NCBI GenBank assembly: GCA_023443515.1
Contig: JAEZUC010000107.1
Location: 1 to 7,067, forward strand
Length of the DNA: 7,067 nt
Direction of reading: 5' to 3'
DNA from: Bacillota bacterium
GTDB taxonomy: Bacteria; Bacillota; Clostridia; Acetivibrionales; DSM-1351
Shown piece after piece: positions 1-7,027 of this stretch; within the stretch, counting starts at the first letter, position 1; the number at the start of each line of letters is the position of its first letter. The notes below the pieces were generated by a model. It was not told where the DNA came from. It did no database searches and saw nothing but the letters and a program-made list of their open reading frames with translations. The translations under genes and the position numbers were made by a program.

Positions 1-102
1 ATGTTTTGAAAATGGAGTCCCAACCTCTCCATGGTTTCTCTTTTAAAAAGTGCTGTACAGTACTCAAGATTGAATGTTATGTCGTTACTGTTTTCTACTG
101 CT
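1..102. repeat. Intragenic direct repeat, left copy (end of condensation 2)
   Basis: Bases 1-80 match 3193-3272 with only four differences (19, 20, 66, 80), including a perfect 45-base run (21-65 against 3213-3257). Similarity continues, weaker, to about base 102. The copies are 3192 bases apart, exactly 1064 codons, in the same frame, and encode the ends of the two condensation domains. Confidence 0.9.
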
Positions 103-1217
103 TCCAATGTCAAATCAAACTTGGAAACCTTGTTTTCAAACTTATATGGTGTAAACTTTAAACCATTTACATCCATTTCAGGCATTCCCATATTCTGAAG
201 TACAAACAAAGTATCAAACAAAGTATTTCTGCTTATATCCCTTTTCAGTCTGAGATTTTCTATAAGGCTTTCAAACTGATAATCCTGATTTTCCAGTGCA
301 GTCACAACATTTACCTTAACTTCTTCCAAAAAACCAATAAATGTTTTGTCACCCTTGGGGAAATTTCTAAGGGCAAGTGTATTTACAAACATACCCGCCA
401 GATTTTCAAGGTCTGCATGAGGTCTGCCGGCAGTTGGAGAACCTATTATAATATCCTCCTGTCCCGTATATTTGTTAAGTAGGATATTATATGCGCAAAG
501 GAGCACCATATAAAGAGTCGAGCCTGTTTTTAAAGTAATATCCTTTAAAGTGTCCGCCAATTTATTTGAAATAGTAAACGATATCCTGTCTCCCTCATAA
601 GACTGTATAGAAGGTCTTGGATAATCCAAAGGCATATTAAGAACAGGCAGTTCACCTGAAAATATATCAAGCCAGTATTTCTGCTGCTTTTCAAGAATTT
701 CAGATTCCAGTATTTCGTTCTGCCACAATGCATAGTCTCTGTACTGTATCCTTAATTCCGGCAAAATTGCATCTCTGTAAATATCAATAAATTCTTTTAC
801 AAGTATTACAGAGGACACACCATCAGAAATTATGTGGTGCATATCAAACAACAATAAATGGCTTTCATTGTTCAGCTTTACAAGTTCTGCACGGAATAAT
901 GGTGCTGTGCCCAACTCAAAACCCCTTATAAACCTCTCAATTATCTCATCAATGCTTGTATTGCCCTCTTCTCTGTATCCAAGCTTAAAATCAACGTCTT
1001 TATGGACCCTCTGTATCGGTTCACCTTCAATCAAATCAAAAGAAGTCCTCAATGTTTCGTGTCTTTCGATGAGCTTTTTAAAAGCATCTTCAAAGGCTTG
1101 TATATCAATATTACCCTCAACCGTTATAACTCCGGGTAAATTATATGTAGTACCCAAACCGCCCATCTGTTCCAGAATAAATAAACGCTTTTGTGCGGAC
1201 GATACCGGGTAAACGGA
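1..1217 (-). other. Domain: condensation 2 (nearly complete, cut by the window edge), residues about 1735-2139
   Basis: This domain is predicted to accept acyl-serine from carrier 2 and join it to the amino acid of the next module, which is outside the window. Motifs seen are SAQKRLF (from 1741), RHETLRTSF (1786-1794), HHIISDG (1861-1867, intact), YRDYALW (1893-1899), the GSPTAGR region (1993-1999), FVNTLALR (2011-2018) and RNTLFDT (2064-2070). It follows a carrier with no epimerase, so an LCL type is inferred. By comparison with condensation 1 only about ten residues are missing at its end. Confidence 0.92.
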
Positions 1218-4200
1218 AGAACCATCTTTAGCATCCAAATATTCTTTTTCATCAACATGTAAAATTGAAGAATACATATTCCCTTTCAAGGCTTTTAGTC
1301 GTGACGTAACTTCCTTAACAGTAGGGGCTTTAAATATCTCGCCTAAAGAAATTTCAACACTAAACTCCTTATGAATTCTCGATACCAGCACTGCCGCCTT
1401 TAAGGAATGTCCTCCCATTTCGAAGAAGTTGTCATTAATGCCAATCCTATCAATGCCCAGAACTTCCTGCCATAGCTTTACCATTTTCTTTTCGTCTTCA
1501 TTGGCAGGCTCCACATATTCTGTGCCTGTATTTACACTCAATTCCGGCGCCGGCAGAGCTTTTCTGTCCACTTTACCGTTTTGGGAAAGTGGCATCTTCT
1601 CCAGCCTTACAAAATATGACGGAACCATATATTCAGGAAGATTCCTAGTGAGATATTCTCTTAATTCTCCCGGTGCAATGACCCTGTCTGATACCATATA
1701 TGCACACAGGTAGCTGTTGCCCTCTTTTTCTGTCCTTGCTGCAACCACAATCTCTTTTATGCTTTCATATTTTAATAGTTCTTCTTCAATCTCTCCCAGC
1801 TCTATTCTGAACCCTCTGATTTTAACCTGATGGTCTATTCTGCCCAGATATTCAATATTCCCGTCGGGCAGCCACCTGGCCAAATCTCCTGTCCTGTACA
1901 TACAACTTTTCGGAGAGTTCTCACCCGCAAAGGGATTGAAAACAAATTTCTCTGCCGTCAGCTCAGGTCTGTTAAGATACCCTCTTGCCAAGCCGTCCCC
2001 GGATATACACAATTCTCCCGGTATTCCTACAGGCTGCAGGTTGTTGTACTTGTCCACCACATAGAGTTGTATGTTGTCAATTGGCTTTCCGATTGGTACA
2101 AGTCCAATATCCTGTCCCTCCGGGCAGTCAAAATAGGATACATCCACAGTTGCTTCGGTAGGGCCGTACAAATTGATAAGCTTTGTTCCGTATCTGCTGC
2201 CTATCAGTTGGTTAAATCTTTGTACCTGTTTTACCTGCAGTGCCTCTCCGCTGGCAAATACCTGTTTCAGGCTTGCAATCTTATCCGAGGATTTTCCGTT
2301 TTCCATATATTCAAGGAACATGTTTAACATTGATGGAACAAAGTGCATCGTAGTGACACTATACTTTTCTATTGCATCGGTTATTGCTCCCGGGTCTTTC
2401 TCACCTCCCGGTGTCAGAAAATACACCTTTGCTCCTGCAAAAAACCACCAGAACAGTTCCCATACAGATACATCAAAGGTATAGGTTGTTTTTTGCAGAA
2501 TTACATCCTCATTCCCAATGGGATACTTTCTCTGCATCCAGTTTATCCTGTTTATCACCGAATAATGCTCGATCATGGCACCCTTGGGCTTTCCCGTAGA
2601 CCCTGAGGTATAGATTATATATGCAAGGTTTCGGGAGGTATTTATTTTTTCAAGGTTTGAGCTGTCGCCTTGGTATAGCCTACTTTCATCCAGATTTATT
2701 ACAGTGACCTCCAAGGAAGCCATAACCTCCTGAGTCCGGTTATTCATAGCATCACTATTTGTAAGAAGTATGCCTGTACCGCTGTCCTTTAAAATATACC
2801 TTACTCTCTCTTCGGGATAGTCAGGACTCACAGGCAGATAGGCTCCTCCTGCCTTTAACACTGCAAGTATACCCGTTATCATTTCAAGAGAACGGTCAAG
2901 CATCACCCCAACTATGCTGTCCCCTTTTACTCCCTGTTCTCTCAAAACTCTTGCCAGAGAATTAGCGCGTTGATTAAGCTCTCTGTATGTAAGCTTTTTA
3001 TCCCCAAACATTACCGCAACATTGTCAGGGGTTTTTTTTGCTTGTTCCTCAAAAACACAGGATATTGTTTTGTCCCGTGGATATTCATATTGTGTATTAT
3101 TAAAATCAAATAGTATTTGGCTTTTTTCCTGTGAAGTCAGCATTTCTATCTGTGAAATCTGTATTTGAGAGTTTTCTGCAATTCTCTCAAGTATGTTTTG
3201 AAAATGGAGTGTCAACCTCTCCATGGTTTCTCTTTTAAAAAGTGCTGTACAGTACTCCAGATTGAATGTTACGCCATCGCTACTTTCTACTGCTTCAAGG
3301 GTCAAATCAAACTTGGAAGATTTGCTATTTAGGTAACATTGATTGAACTTTAAACCTTCTATTTCAAACTCAGGTATGTCCATGTTCTGCATTACAAGCA
3401 TGGTATCAAAAAGAGGATTTCTACTCATATCCCTTTTTATGTCCAACTTTTCTACCAAATGTTCGAATTGATAGTCCTGATATTCATATGCTCTTAATGC
3501 ATCTTTTTTAACTTCCTCAAGAAAATGTAAGAATAACTTCTCTCCTAACGGAAAATTTCTCAACGGTAAAGTGTTTACAAACATACCTACAATATCTGAT
3601 ACATCAGGATGCTTTCTACCTGCTACAGGTGACCCTACAACAATATCCTCCTGTCCTGTATACTTTGAAAGCAGAACATTGTACGCAGCAAGAATAATCA
3701 TAAAAAGGCTTGCACCGCTTTTTTCTCCCAGCTTCTTCAGTTTCTCTTTAAGATTACTTTGTATGCTGAACCTTATGGAATATCCGTTATACTCTTTAAT
3801 TGCAGGTCTAATGTAATCCAGTGGCATTGACAACACCGGTACTTCACCCTTAAATCTTTCGAGCCAATAACTTTCCTGATTATTCAAAACATCTGTCTCT
3901 GAAAAATCATGTCTCCATTGGGCATAGTCCTTATACTGAACTTTTAGCGGGTTTAACTTTTCGCCTCTATATAAACCTGCAAAATCTCTTATTAAAATAC
4001 CCATAGATGTTCCGTCTGATATAATATGGTGTATATCCAGTAATAGGGCATGCACCTTTTCCGATATATTTACAAGTTTCACCCTCATAAGCGGAGCTTG
4101 AAACAAATTAAATGGCCTAATAAACTTTTCAGCTAACGAATTTATTATTTCAATAACATTTTCATTTGAACCAACAAGCAAGGTATCTGTTTCAATACTA

Positions 4201-6419
4201 AAATTAACATTCTCATGTATCTTTTGAACAGTTTGCCCTTCCACTACCTCAAATGAAGTCCTCAAAGATTCATGTCTCTGAACCAAGTCATCAAATACTT
4301 TCTCAAGCCTTTTAAAATCTATATCTCCCTCAATAAGCATAACAGCCGGAATATTATAACTCGTCCCTACTCCACCAAGCTGATCCAGAGAAAGAACTCT
4401 TTTCTGGGCAGAGGTAACCGGATAGTAGCTCTTTTCAGCAGCAGGTTCGATGCATTGATATTTTCTGTTATCTGCTTTTTCTATGTATGACAAAATCTCC
4501 TTTAATGTACCAGACTCAAATAATTTTTCAATTGGAATATCAGCATTAAATTGTTTTTGAATTCTTGAAGCCAGAATTGCTGACTTTAAGGAATCTGCCC
4601 CCAATTCAATAAGATTTTCATTTAATCCAATACTTCTAAGCCCTAAAACATCGCAGCATATATTTTTAAGAATTTCTTCCGTAGTATCCCCGAAGTGTCC
4701 GATATTTTCATATGGCTCATTATTAGTTAAAACTTTAAGCTCACCTATAACTTTGTCAAATTCACCATTTTGGTACATCTCTCCAAGCTTGTACCTTTGA
4801 ATTTTTCCACTAGTGGTTTTGGGAAAGCTTTTAACAGGAATTACATTTTCAATCTCCAGCCCCATGTGCTTATATATATGTCTCTTTAAATCAGATGCCA
4901 GTTTAACAAAGCTACCTATTTTTTTCTTATAAATAACAAATAGTATTATGTCATCTTTTTGGGAAGTTCTATTGAATACACCACATGTAGCCGCCTTCCC
5001 AAGCTCTACTCCCTCAACACCCTCCGAAACCCTTTCTACATCGTGAGCATAATAATTTTGACCATTTACGAATATAACGTCTTTTGCTCTCCCGGTAACA
5101 ATCAGTCTTCCGTTTCTGAAAAATCCCAAATCTCCGGTATCTAGCCAGTTATCTTTCTTAAATGCCTTTAGTGTAGCATTTCTGTTATTGTAATAACCTG
5201 AAGTAACATTATCTCCCTTTATCTCAATATTACCTACTGTATTTTCTCCAAGGATTGTACCGTTATTGTCGCAAATCCTAACTCTACAGTCTGTTACAGG
5301 ATAGCCAACATCCGCAAACTCTATTGCACTTATGTAGTCGTTTCCATCAAATTCCTTGATACTTTGACCTATATACAGGAATTCACGGTCAAGTTTAATT
5401 GAAGCAAGTTCCTCTCCATACGGAGGAAACGTCACTGCAAGACTGGCTTCAGCCATTCCATATACATTAAATAATACGTTTGATTTTAATCCGTATATTG
5501 ATAACTCATCTAAAAACCTTTTGCAAAGTTCTACTGAAATAGGCTCTGCGCCATTAAAAATTATTCTTACATTGGACAAATCCCAGTTGTCAACTCGTTC
5601 AGCCTTATAATATTCAAGAAAATACTTATATCCGAAATTTGGTGATGATAGTATTGTAAGCCTGTGTTCATTTGCCTTTTTAATCCAAAGAATAGGGTTA
5701 CGTATAAACAGGGAAGTATCCATAATATATTGATCTATACCTGCTGCCAAAGGTGCAATATGAAATCCGATTAATCCCATATCATGGGTTAAAGGCATCC
5801 AACTAAGAGAAGTGTCTTTTTCTGATACACATATACCTGAAAGTATTGCACTAACATTTGTCAATAAATTACGGTGAGTAAGTATTACTCCTTTAGGATC
5901 TCCGGTCGAACCCGATGAGAATTGTATGAAAGCAATATCCTCAGAAGTTGAGCCATACAGTTCTCCTATTCCGTTGTCCACTGTTATATCTTCTATAAAA
6001 ACAGTTTTTCCTTTGACTTCTAGTATTTTGTCTTGTTCTATACCGTCTTCCTGAGATTTTTCAAGGATATTTGTTCCTTTATCAGTTAAAAGGTATGGAT
6101 TATTTAACACTTCCCATATGTTAAATAATTTCTGCCTGTGTTCGCTTTTGTTTCCCACCGCTACTGGAACAGGTATTATTCCTCCCAGTATGCATGCCCA
6201 GAAACAGCAAACAAACTCATAATTATCTTTTATTTGAAATACAAGCTCGTTTCCATTTCGTATCCCATTTTTCTGAAGGTTATACAAAATTCTGATGGCT
6301 TTTTCATATAAATCACTATACGAAATAAATACTTCATCACTTTCACCTGAAATAAAAGTAACCCCTTTTTTAACAGGTTTGTTTACTATCAAATCAACCA
6401 GACTATTGTATAATCTCAT
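1..6419 (-). CDS. Nonribosomal peptide synthetase with N-terminal fatty acyl-AMP ligase, FAAL-T-C-A(Ser)-T-C..., 3' end outside the window
   Basis: This is a modular cytoplasmic megasynthase predicted to start an N-acylated peptide: it activates a fatty acid, loads it on its own carrier and condenses it with serine. The frame is open for 2139 codons with no frameshift and continues past base 1. Domains by residue are FAAL 1-565, carrier 575-648, condensation 664-1085, adenylation 1115-1625, carrier 1637-1708 and condensation 1735 onward. The start is ATG at 6419-6417; an in-frame TAA lies two codons upstream (6425-6423), so no longer start is possible, and GGGAG (6435-6431) precedes it. No epimerase, methyltransferase or thioesterase is seen, so later modules and release must lie beyond the window. 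The adenylation region is richer in GC than the rest. The NRPS assignment is very secure; the product is inferred. Confidence 0.97.
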   Translation of the reverse strand, partial: MRLYNSLVDLIVNKPVKKGVTFISGESDEVFISYSDLYEKAIRILYNLQKNGIRNGNELVFQIKDNYEFVCCFWACILGGIIPVPVAVGNKSEHRQKLFNIWEVLNNPYLLTDKGTNILEKSQEDGIEQDKILEVKGKTVFIEDITVDNGIGELYGSTSEDIAFIQFSSGSTGDPKGVILTHRNLLTNVSAILSGICVSEKDTSLSWMPLTHDMGLIGFHIAPLAAGIDQYIMDTSLFIRNPILWIKKANEHRLTILSSPNFGYKYFLEYYKAERVDNWDLSNVRIIFNGAEPISVELCKRFLDELSIYGLKSNVLFNVYGMAEASLAVTFPPYGEELASIKLDREFLYIGQSIKEFDGNDYISAIEFADVGYPVTDCRVRICDNNGTILGENTVGNIEIKGDNVTSGYYNNRNATLKAFKKDNWLDTGDLGFFRNGRLIVTGRAKDVIFVNGQNYYAHDVERVSEGVEGVELGKAATCGVFNRTSQKDDIILFVIYKKKIGSFVKLASDLKRHIYKHMGLEIENVIPVKSFPKTTSGKIQRYKLGEMYQNGEFDKVIGELKVLTNNEPYENIGHFGDTTEEILKNICCDVLGLRSIGLNENLIELGADSLKSAILASRIQKQFNADIPIEKLFESGTLKEILSYIEKADNRKYQCIEPAAEKSYYPVTSAQKRVLSLDQLGGVGTSYNIPAVMLIEGDIDFKRLEKVFDDLVQRHESLRTSFEVVEGQTVQKIHENVNFSIETDTLLVGSNENVIEIINSLAEKFIRPFNLFQAPLMRVKLVNISEKVHALLLDIHHIISDGTSMGILIRDFAGLYRGEKLNPLKVQYKDYAQWRHDFSETDVLNNQESYWLERFKGEVPVLSMPLDYIRPAIKEYNGYSIRFSIQSNLKEKLKKLGEKSGASLFMIILAAYNVLLSKYTGQEDIVVGSPVAGRKHPDVSDIVGMFVNTLPLRNFPLGEKLFLHFLEEVKKDALRAYEYQDYQFEHLVEKLDIKRDMSRNPLFDTMLVMQNMDIPEFEIEGLKFNQCYLNSKSSKFDLTLEAVESSDGVTFNLEYCTALFKRETMERLTLHFQNILERIAENSQIQISQIEMLTSQEKSQILFDFNNTQYEYPRDKTISCVFEEQAKKTPDNVAVMFGDKKLTYRELNQRANSLARVLREQGVKGDSIVGVMLDRSLEMITGILAVLKAGGAYLPVSPDYPEERVRYILKDSGTGILLTNSDAMNNRTQEVMASLEVTVINLDESRLYQGDSSNLEKINTSRNLAYIIYTSGSTGKPKGAMIEHYSVINRINWMQRKYPIGNEDVILQKTTYTFDVSVWELFWWFFAGAKVYFLTPGGEKDPGAITDAIEKYSVTTMHFVPSMLNMFLEYMENGKSSDKIASLKQVFASGEALQVKQVQRFNQLIGSRYGTKLINLYGPTEATVDVSYFDCPEGQDIGLVPIGKPIDNIQLYVVDKYNNLQPVGIPGELCISGDGLARGYLNRPELTAEKFVFNPFAGENSPKSCMYRTGDLARWLPDGNIEYLGRIDHQVKIRGFRIELGEIEEELLKYESIKEIVVAARTEKEGNSYLCAYMVSDRVIAPGELREYLTRNLPEYMVPSYFVRLEKMPLSQNGKVDRKALPAPELSVNTGTEYVEPANEDEKKMVKLWQEVLGIDRIGINDNFFEMGGHSLKAAVLVSRIHKEFSVEISLGEIFKAPTVKEVTSRLKALKGNMYSSILHVDEKEYLDAKDGSSVYPVSSAQKRLFILEQMGGLGTTYNLPGVITVEGNIDIQAFEDAFKKLIERHETLRTSFDLIEGEPIQRVHKDVDFKLGYREEGNTSIDEIIERFIRGFELGTAPLFRAELVKLNNESHLLLFDMHHIISDGVSSVILVKEFIDIYRDAILPELRIQYRDYALWQNEILESEILEKQQKYWLDIFSGELPVLNMPLDYPRPSIQSYEGDRISFTISNKLADTLKDITLKTGSTLYMVLLCAYNILLNKYTGQEDIIIGSPTAGRPHADLENLAGMFVNTLALRNFPKGDKTFIGFLEEVKVNVVTALENQDYQFESLIENLRLKRDISRNTLFDTLFVLQNMGMPEMDVNGLKFTPYKFENKVSKFDLTLEAVENSNDITFNLEYCTALFKRETMERLGLHFQN
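1296..1511 (-). other. Domain: peptidyl carrier protein 2, residues about 1637-1708
   Basis: This is a standard thiolation domain with the motif NFFEMGGHSLK; the predicted phosphopantetheine serine is S1672. It should carry the seryl group and then the acyl-seryl intermediate. It is followed directly by a condensation domain with no epimerisation domain between them, so the serine is expected to stay L unless another enzyme acts. Confidence 0.93.
1545..3077 (-). other. Domain: adenylation, predicted L-serine specific, residues about 1115-1625
   Basis: All ten core motifs are readable: LTYREL (A1, 1143), LKAGGAYLPV (A2, 1188), YTSGSTGKPKG (A3, 1270-1280), FDVSVWE (A4, 1315-1321), NLYGPTE (A5, 1416-1422), GELCISGDGLARGY (A6, 1468-1481), YRTGD (A7, 1508-1512), GRIDHQVKIRGFRIE (A8, from 1526), LPEYMVPSYF (A9, 1594-1603) and NGKVDR (A10, 1614-1619). 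Aligned by eye to GrsA PheA, the ten pocket residues are D1316, V1317, W1320, H1359, F1388, S1390, L1417, V1425, D1426 and K1616, giving DVWHFSLVDK. That is the serine code of the enterobactin synthetase EntF. Catalytic K1616 is present, so the domain should be active. Confidence 0.93.
3165..4430 (-). other. Domain: condensation 1, residues about 664-1085
   Basis: This domain is predicted to join the carrier-bound fatty acyl group to the amino group of serine on carrier 2. Condensation motifs appear in order: SAQKR (670-674), RHESLRTSF (715-723), the active-site HHIISDG (797-803, both histidines and D802 intact), YKDYAQW (829-835), the GSPVAGR region (929-935), FVNTLPLR (947-954), YQFEHLVEKL (983-992) and RNPLFDTM (1000-1007). 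Its place after an acyl carrier makes it a functional starter condensation domain; whether it groups with starter or LCL types needs a phylogeny. It is a paralogue of the second condensation domain. Confidence 0.93.
3193..3294. repeat. Intragenic direct repeat, right copy (end of condensation 1)
   Basis: This is the partner of the repeat at 1-102. The shared protein segment includes NLEYCTALFKRETMERL and LHFQN. The similarity at DNA level is far above that of most of the two condensation domains, which suggests a recent duplication or gene conversion around the condensation-adenylation junction. Confidence 0.9.
4476..4697 (-). other. Domain: acyl/peptidyl carrier protein 1, residues about 575-648
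   Basis: This is a phosphopantetheine attachment domain following the FAAL. The motif LGADSLK is present, and the predicted modified serine is S610 (codon at 4592-4590). The GADSL form resembles acyl carriers more than the GGHSL form of the second carrier, which fits a role in holding the fatty acyl chain made by the preceding ligase. Confidence 0.9.
4725..6419 (-). other. Domain: fatty acyl-AMP ligase (loading), residues 1-565
   Basis: This adenylate-forming domain should convert a free fatty acid and ATP to acyl-AMP and pass the acyl group to the next carrier without CoA. Visible motifs are the P-loop SSGSTGDPKG (168-177), HDMGLIG (212-218), NGAEP (289-293), YGMAEA (320-325), TGD (428-430), GRAKDVIFVNGQNYYAHDVE (443-462) and the catalytic-lysine motif TTSGKIQR, with K539. 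Two features favour FAAL over acyl-CoA ligase: the NGQNYYAHDVE stretch, which resembles the FAAL pattern NGRNHYPDDIE, and an extra segment around residues 336-371 (SIKLDREFLYIGQ...) placed where FAALs carry their characteristic insertion. Chain length cannot be read from sequence. An ordinary acyl-CoA ligase-like loader is the main alternative. Confidence 0.85.
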
Positions 6420-6427
6420 ACTTTATA

Positions 6428-6435
6428 CATCTCCC
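6428..6435 (-). promoter_or_regulatory. Ribosome binding site of the NRPS gene
   Basis: On the minus strand GGGAGATG resembles the anti-16S complement (GGAGGTG with one change). The GGGAG core ends 11 bases before the ATG at 6419, slightly long but acceptable. No better start lies in frame. Confidence 0.7.
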
Positions 6436-6710
6436 ATATTTTAATTGTGACTATAAGTTTTTAACTAATATATCCAATTACATGCGATACTCATAAATTA
6501 AAGAGTTATATAAAAACAATATTAATATTTTAAAAGCGTATTTATTGGTAAAAAACGAATGACAAAGTTGTAATAATCCTTAGTCTGAATTATGTTAGTA
6601 TTATTTCAACTTGTATAATATGTGTGTGGTAAATAATGGGGTTTATTTAATATGAATTTTACTGTATAATTATTGAGAATAATCGTATACTTTGTCGTTT
6701 ATTATTATAT

Positions 6711-6722
6711 GTAACATGTTAC
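6711..6722. promoter_or_regulatory. Perfect 12-base palindrome, possible operator
   Basis: GTAACATGTTAC reads the same on both strands and covers the whole candidate -10 box. A dimeric regulator bound here would block the promoter. No known regulator is recognised from the sequence. Confidence 0.35.
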
Positions 6723-6744
6723 TATATAACGGTTATTTTGTCAA
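6716..6744 (-). promoter_or_regulatory. Candidate sigma-A-type promoter for the NRPS gene
   Basis: On the minus strand a perfect -35 box TTGACA (6744-6739) is followed, after 17 bases, by TAACAT (6721-6716), which matches TATAAT at four of six positions. Transcription would start near 6709 and give a leader of about 290 bases. In such AT-rich DNA a chance match is possible; the perfect -35, the ideal spacing and the position just downstream of a terminator speak for it. Confidence 0.4.
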
Positions 6745-6770
6745 ATAAGGAATTTATCTGTATTATATTG

Positions 6771-6807
6771 AAAAGAAAAAACCCGCTAAGTTTTTCTTAG
6801 CAGGCTT
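6771..6807 (-). terminator. Intrinsic terminator, minus strand
   Basis: On the minus strand AAGCCTGCTAAG, an AAAAA loop and CTTAGCGGG form a stem of nine pairs with one U-G wobble. It can extend three more pairs into the T-tract TTTTTTCTTTT (6781-6771). The T-tract follows the stem only on the minus strand, so it ends a transcript coming from the right, the one containing the group II intron, and insulates the NRPS gene from it. Confidence 0.8.
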
Positions 6808-6942
6808 ATGGCAATATTTATATTACTATTCAACATATAAAAATTTTCTTCATTAAGATGAATTTCATGTTTATATCAATACCCTTTAATTAATAAAGTA
6901 ACCATATTGCATATATCTCTCCAGTGCTAAAATAAATGATTA
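6808..6942. other. 3' exon of the group II intron; no recognisable gene
   Basis: This is the AT-rich DNA between the intron's 3' splice site and the terminator. On the minus strand every frame soon meets a stop. One frame entering from the splice site stays open for 16 codons (about 6940 to 6890) and could be the end of an interrupted gene, but this cannot be judged without the 5' exon. Confidence 0.5.
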
Positions 6943-7027
6943 GTAGAGTAGGTAGGAGGGAAATTTAATATCTTTTCCCTCTTTCCCCTGCATCAAACTG
7001 TGCATGCGATTTTCTCGCACACAGCTT
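6943..7027 (-). ncRNA. Group II intron catalytic domain V and branch-site domain VI
   Basis: Domain V: A7026 G7025 C7024 is the catalytic AGC triad and pairs with G6998 U6997 U6996 through the usual G-U wobble. Nine lower pairs (7027-7019 with 6995-7003) are followed by a two-base bulge (U7004, A7005) and a four-pair upper stem (GCGA/UCGC) capped by GAAAA. Domain VI: GAGGGAAA (6981-6974) pairs perfectly with UUUCCCUC (6963-6956). Below an internal loop, G6985-G6987 pair with C6952, C6951 and U6950, and G6988-A6989 pair with C6948 and U6947, leaving A6949 bulged. A6949 is the seventh base from the 3' end, the expected position of the lariat branch point. Confidence 0.85.

Larger units (their letters stand above)
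6420..6770. other. AT-rich NRPS leader / intergenic region without a gene
   Basis: About 350 bases were read on both strands. There are only very short frames without ribosome binding sites, for example a 15-codon frame starting inside the palindrome near 6717. No tRNA, recognised riboswitch or strong GC-rich hairpin is seen. It carries the candidate promoter, the palindrome and the NRPS ribosome binding site listed separately. Confidence 0.7.

Noticed and set aside
545..733. Minus-strand frame of 62 codons
   Set aside because: It is on the coding strand but out of frame with the continuous synthetase reading, which carries the condensation motifs here.
832..1212. Plus-strand frame of 126 codons
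   Set aside because: It lies antisense to the motif-rich condensation 2 domain, has no ribosome binding site and no recognisable protein features; it is a shadow.
1830..2327. Plus-strand frame of 165 codons and the overlapping plus-strand frames to 2606
   Set aside because: All are antisense to the serine adenylation domain, whose core motifs are intact on the minus strand; the open frames follow from its codon composition.
6561..6696. Inverted repeat GACAAAGT / ACTTTGTC, 120 bases apart
   Set aside because: Only eight bases with a long AT-rich gap and no further pairing around it; expected by chance.
6849..6862. Small hairpin TTCAT-TAAG-ATGAA
   Set aside because: A five-pair AT stem with no T-tract or conserved context is too weak to call.
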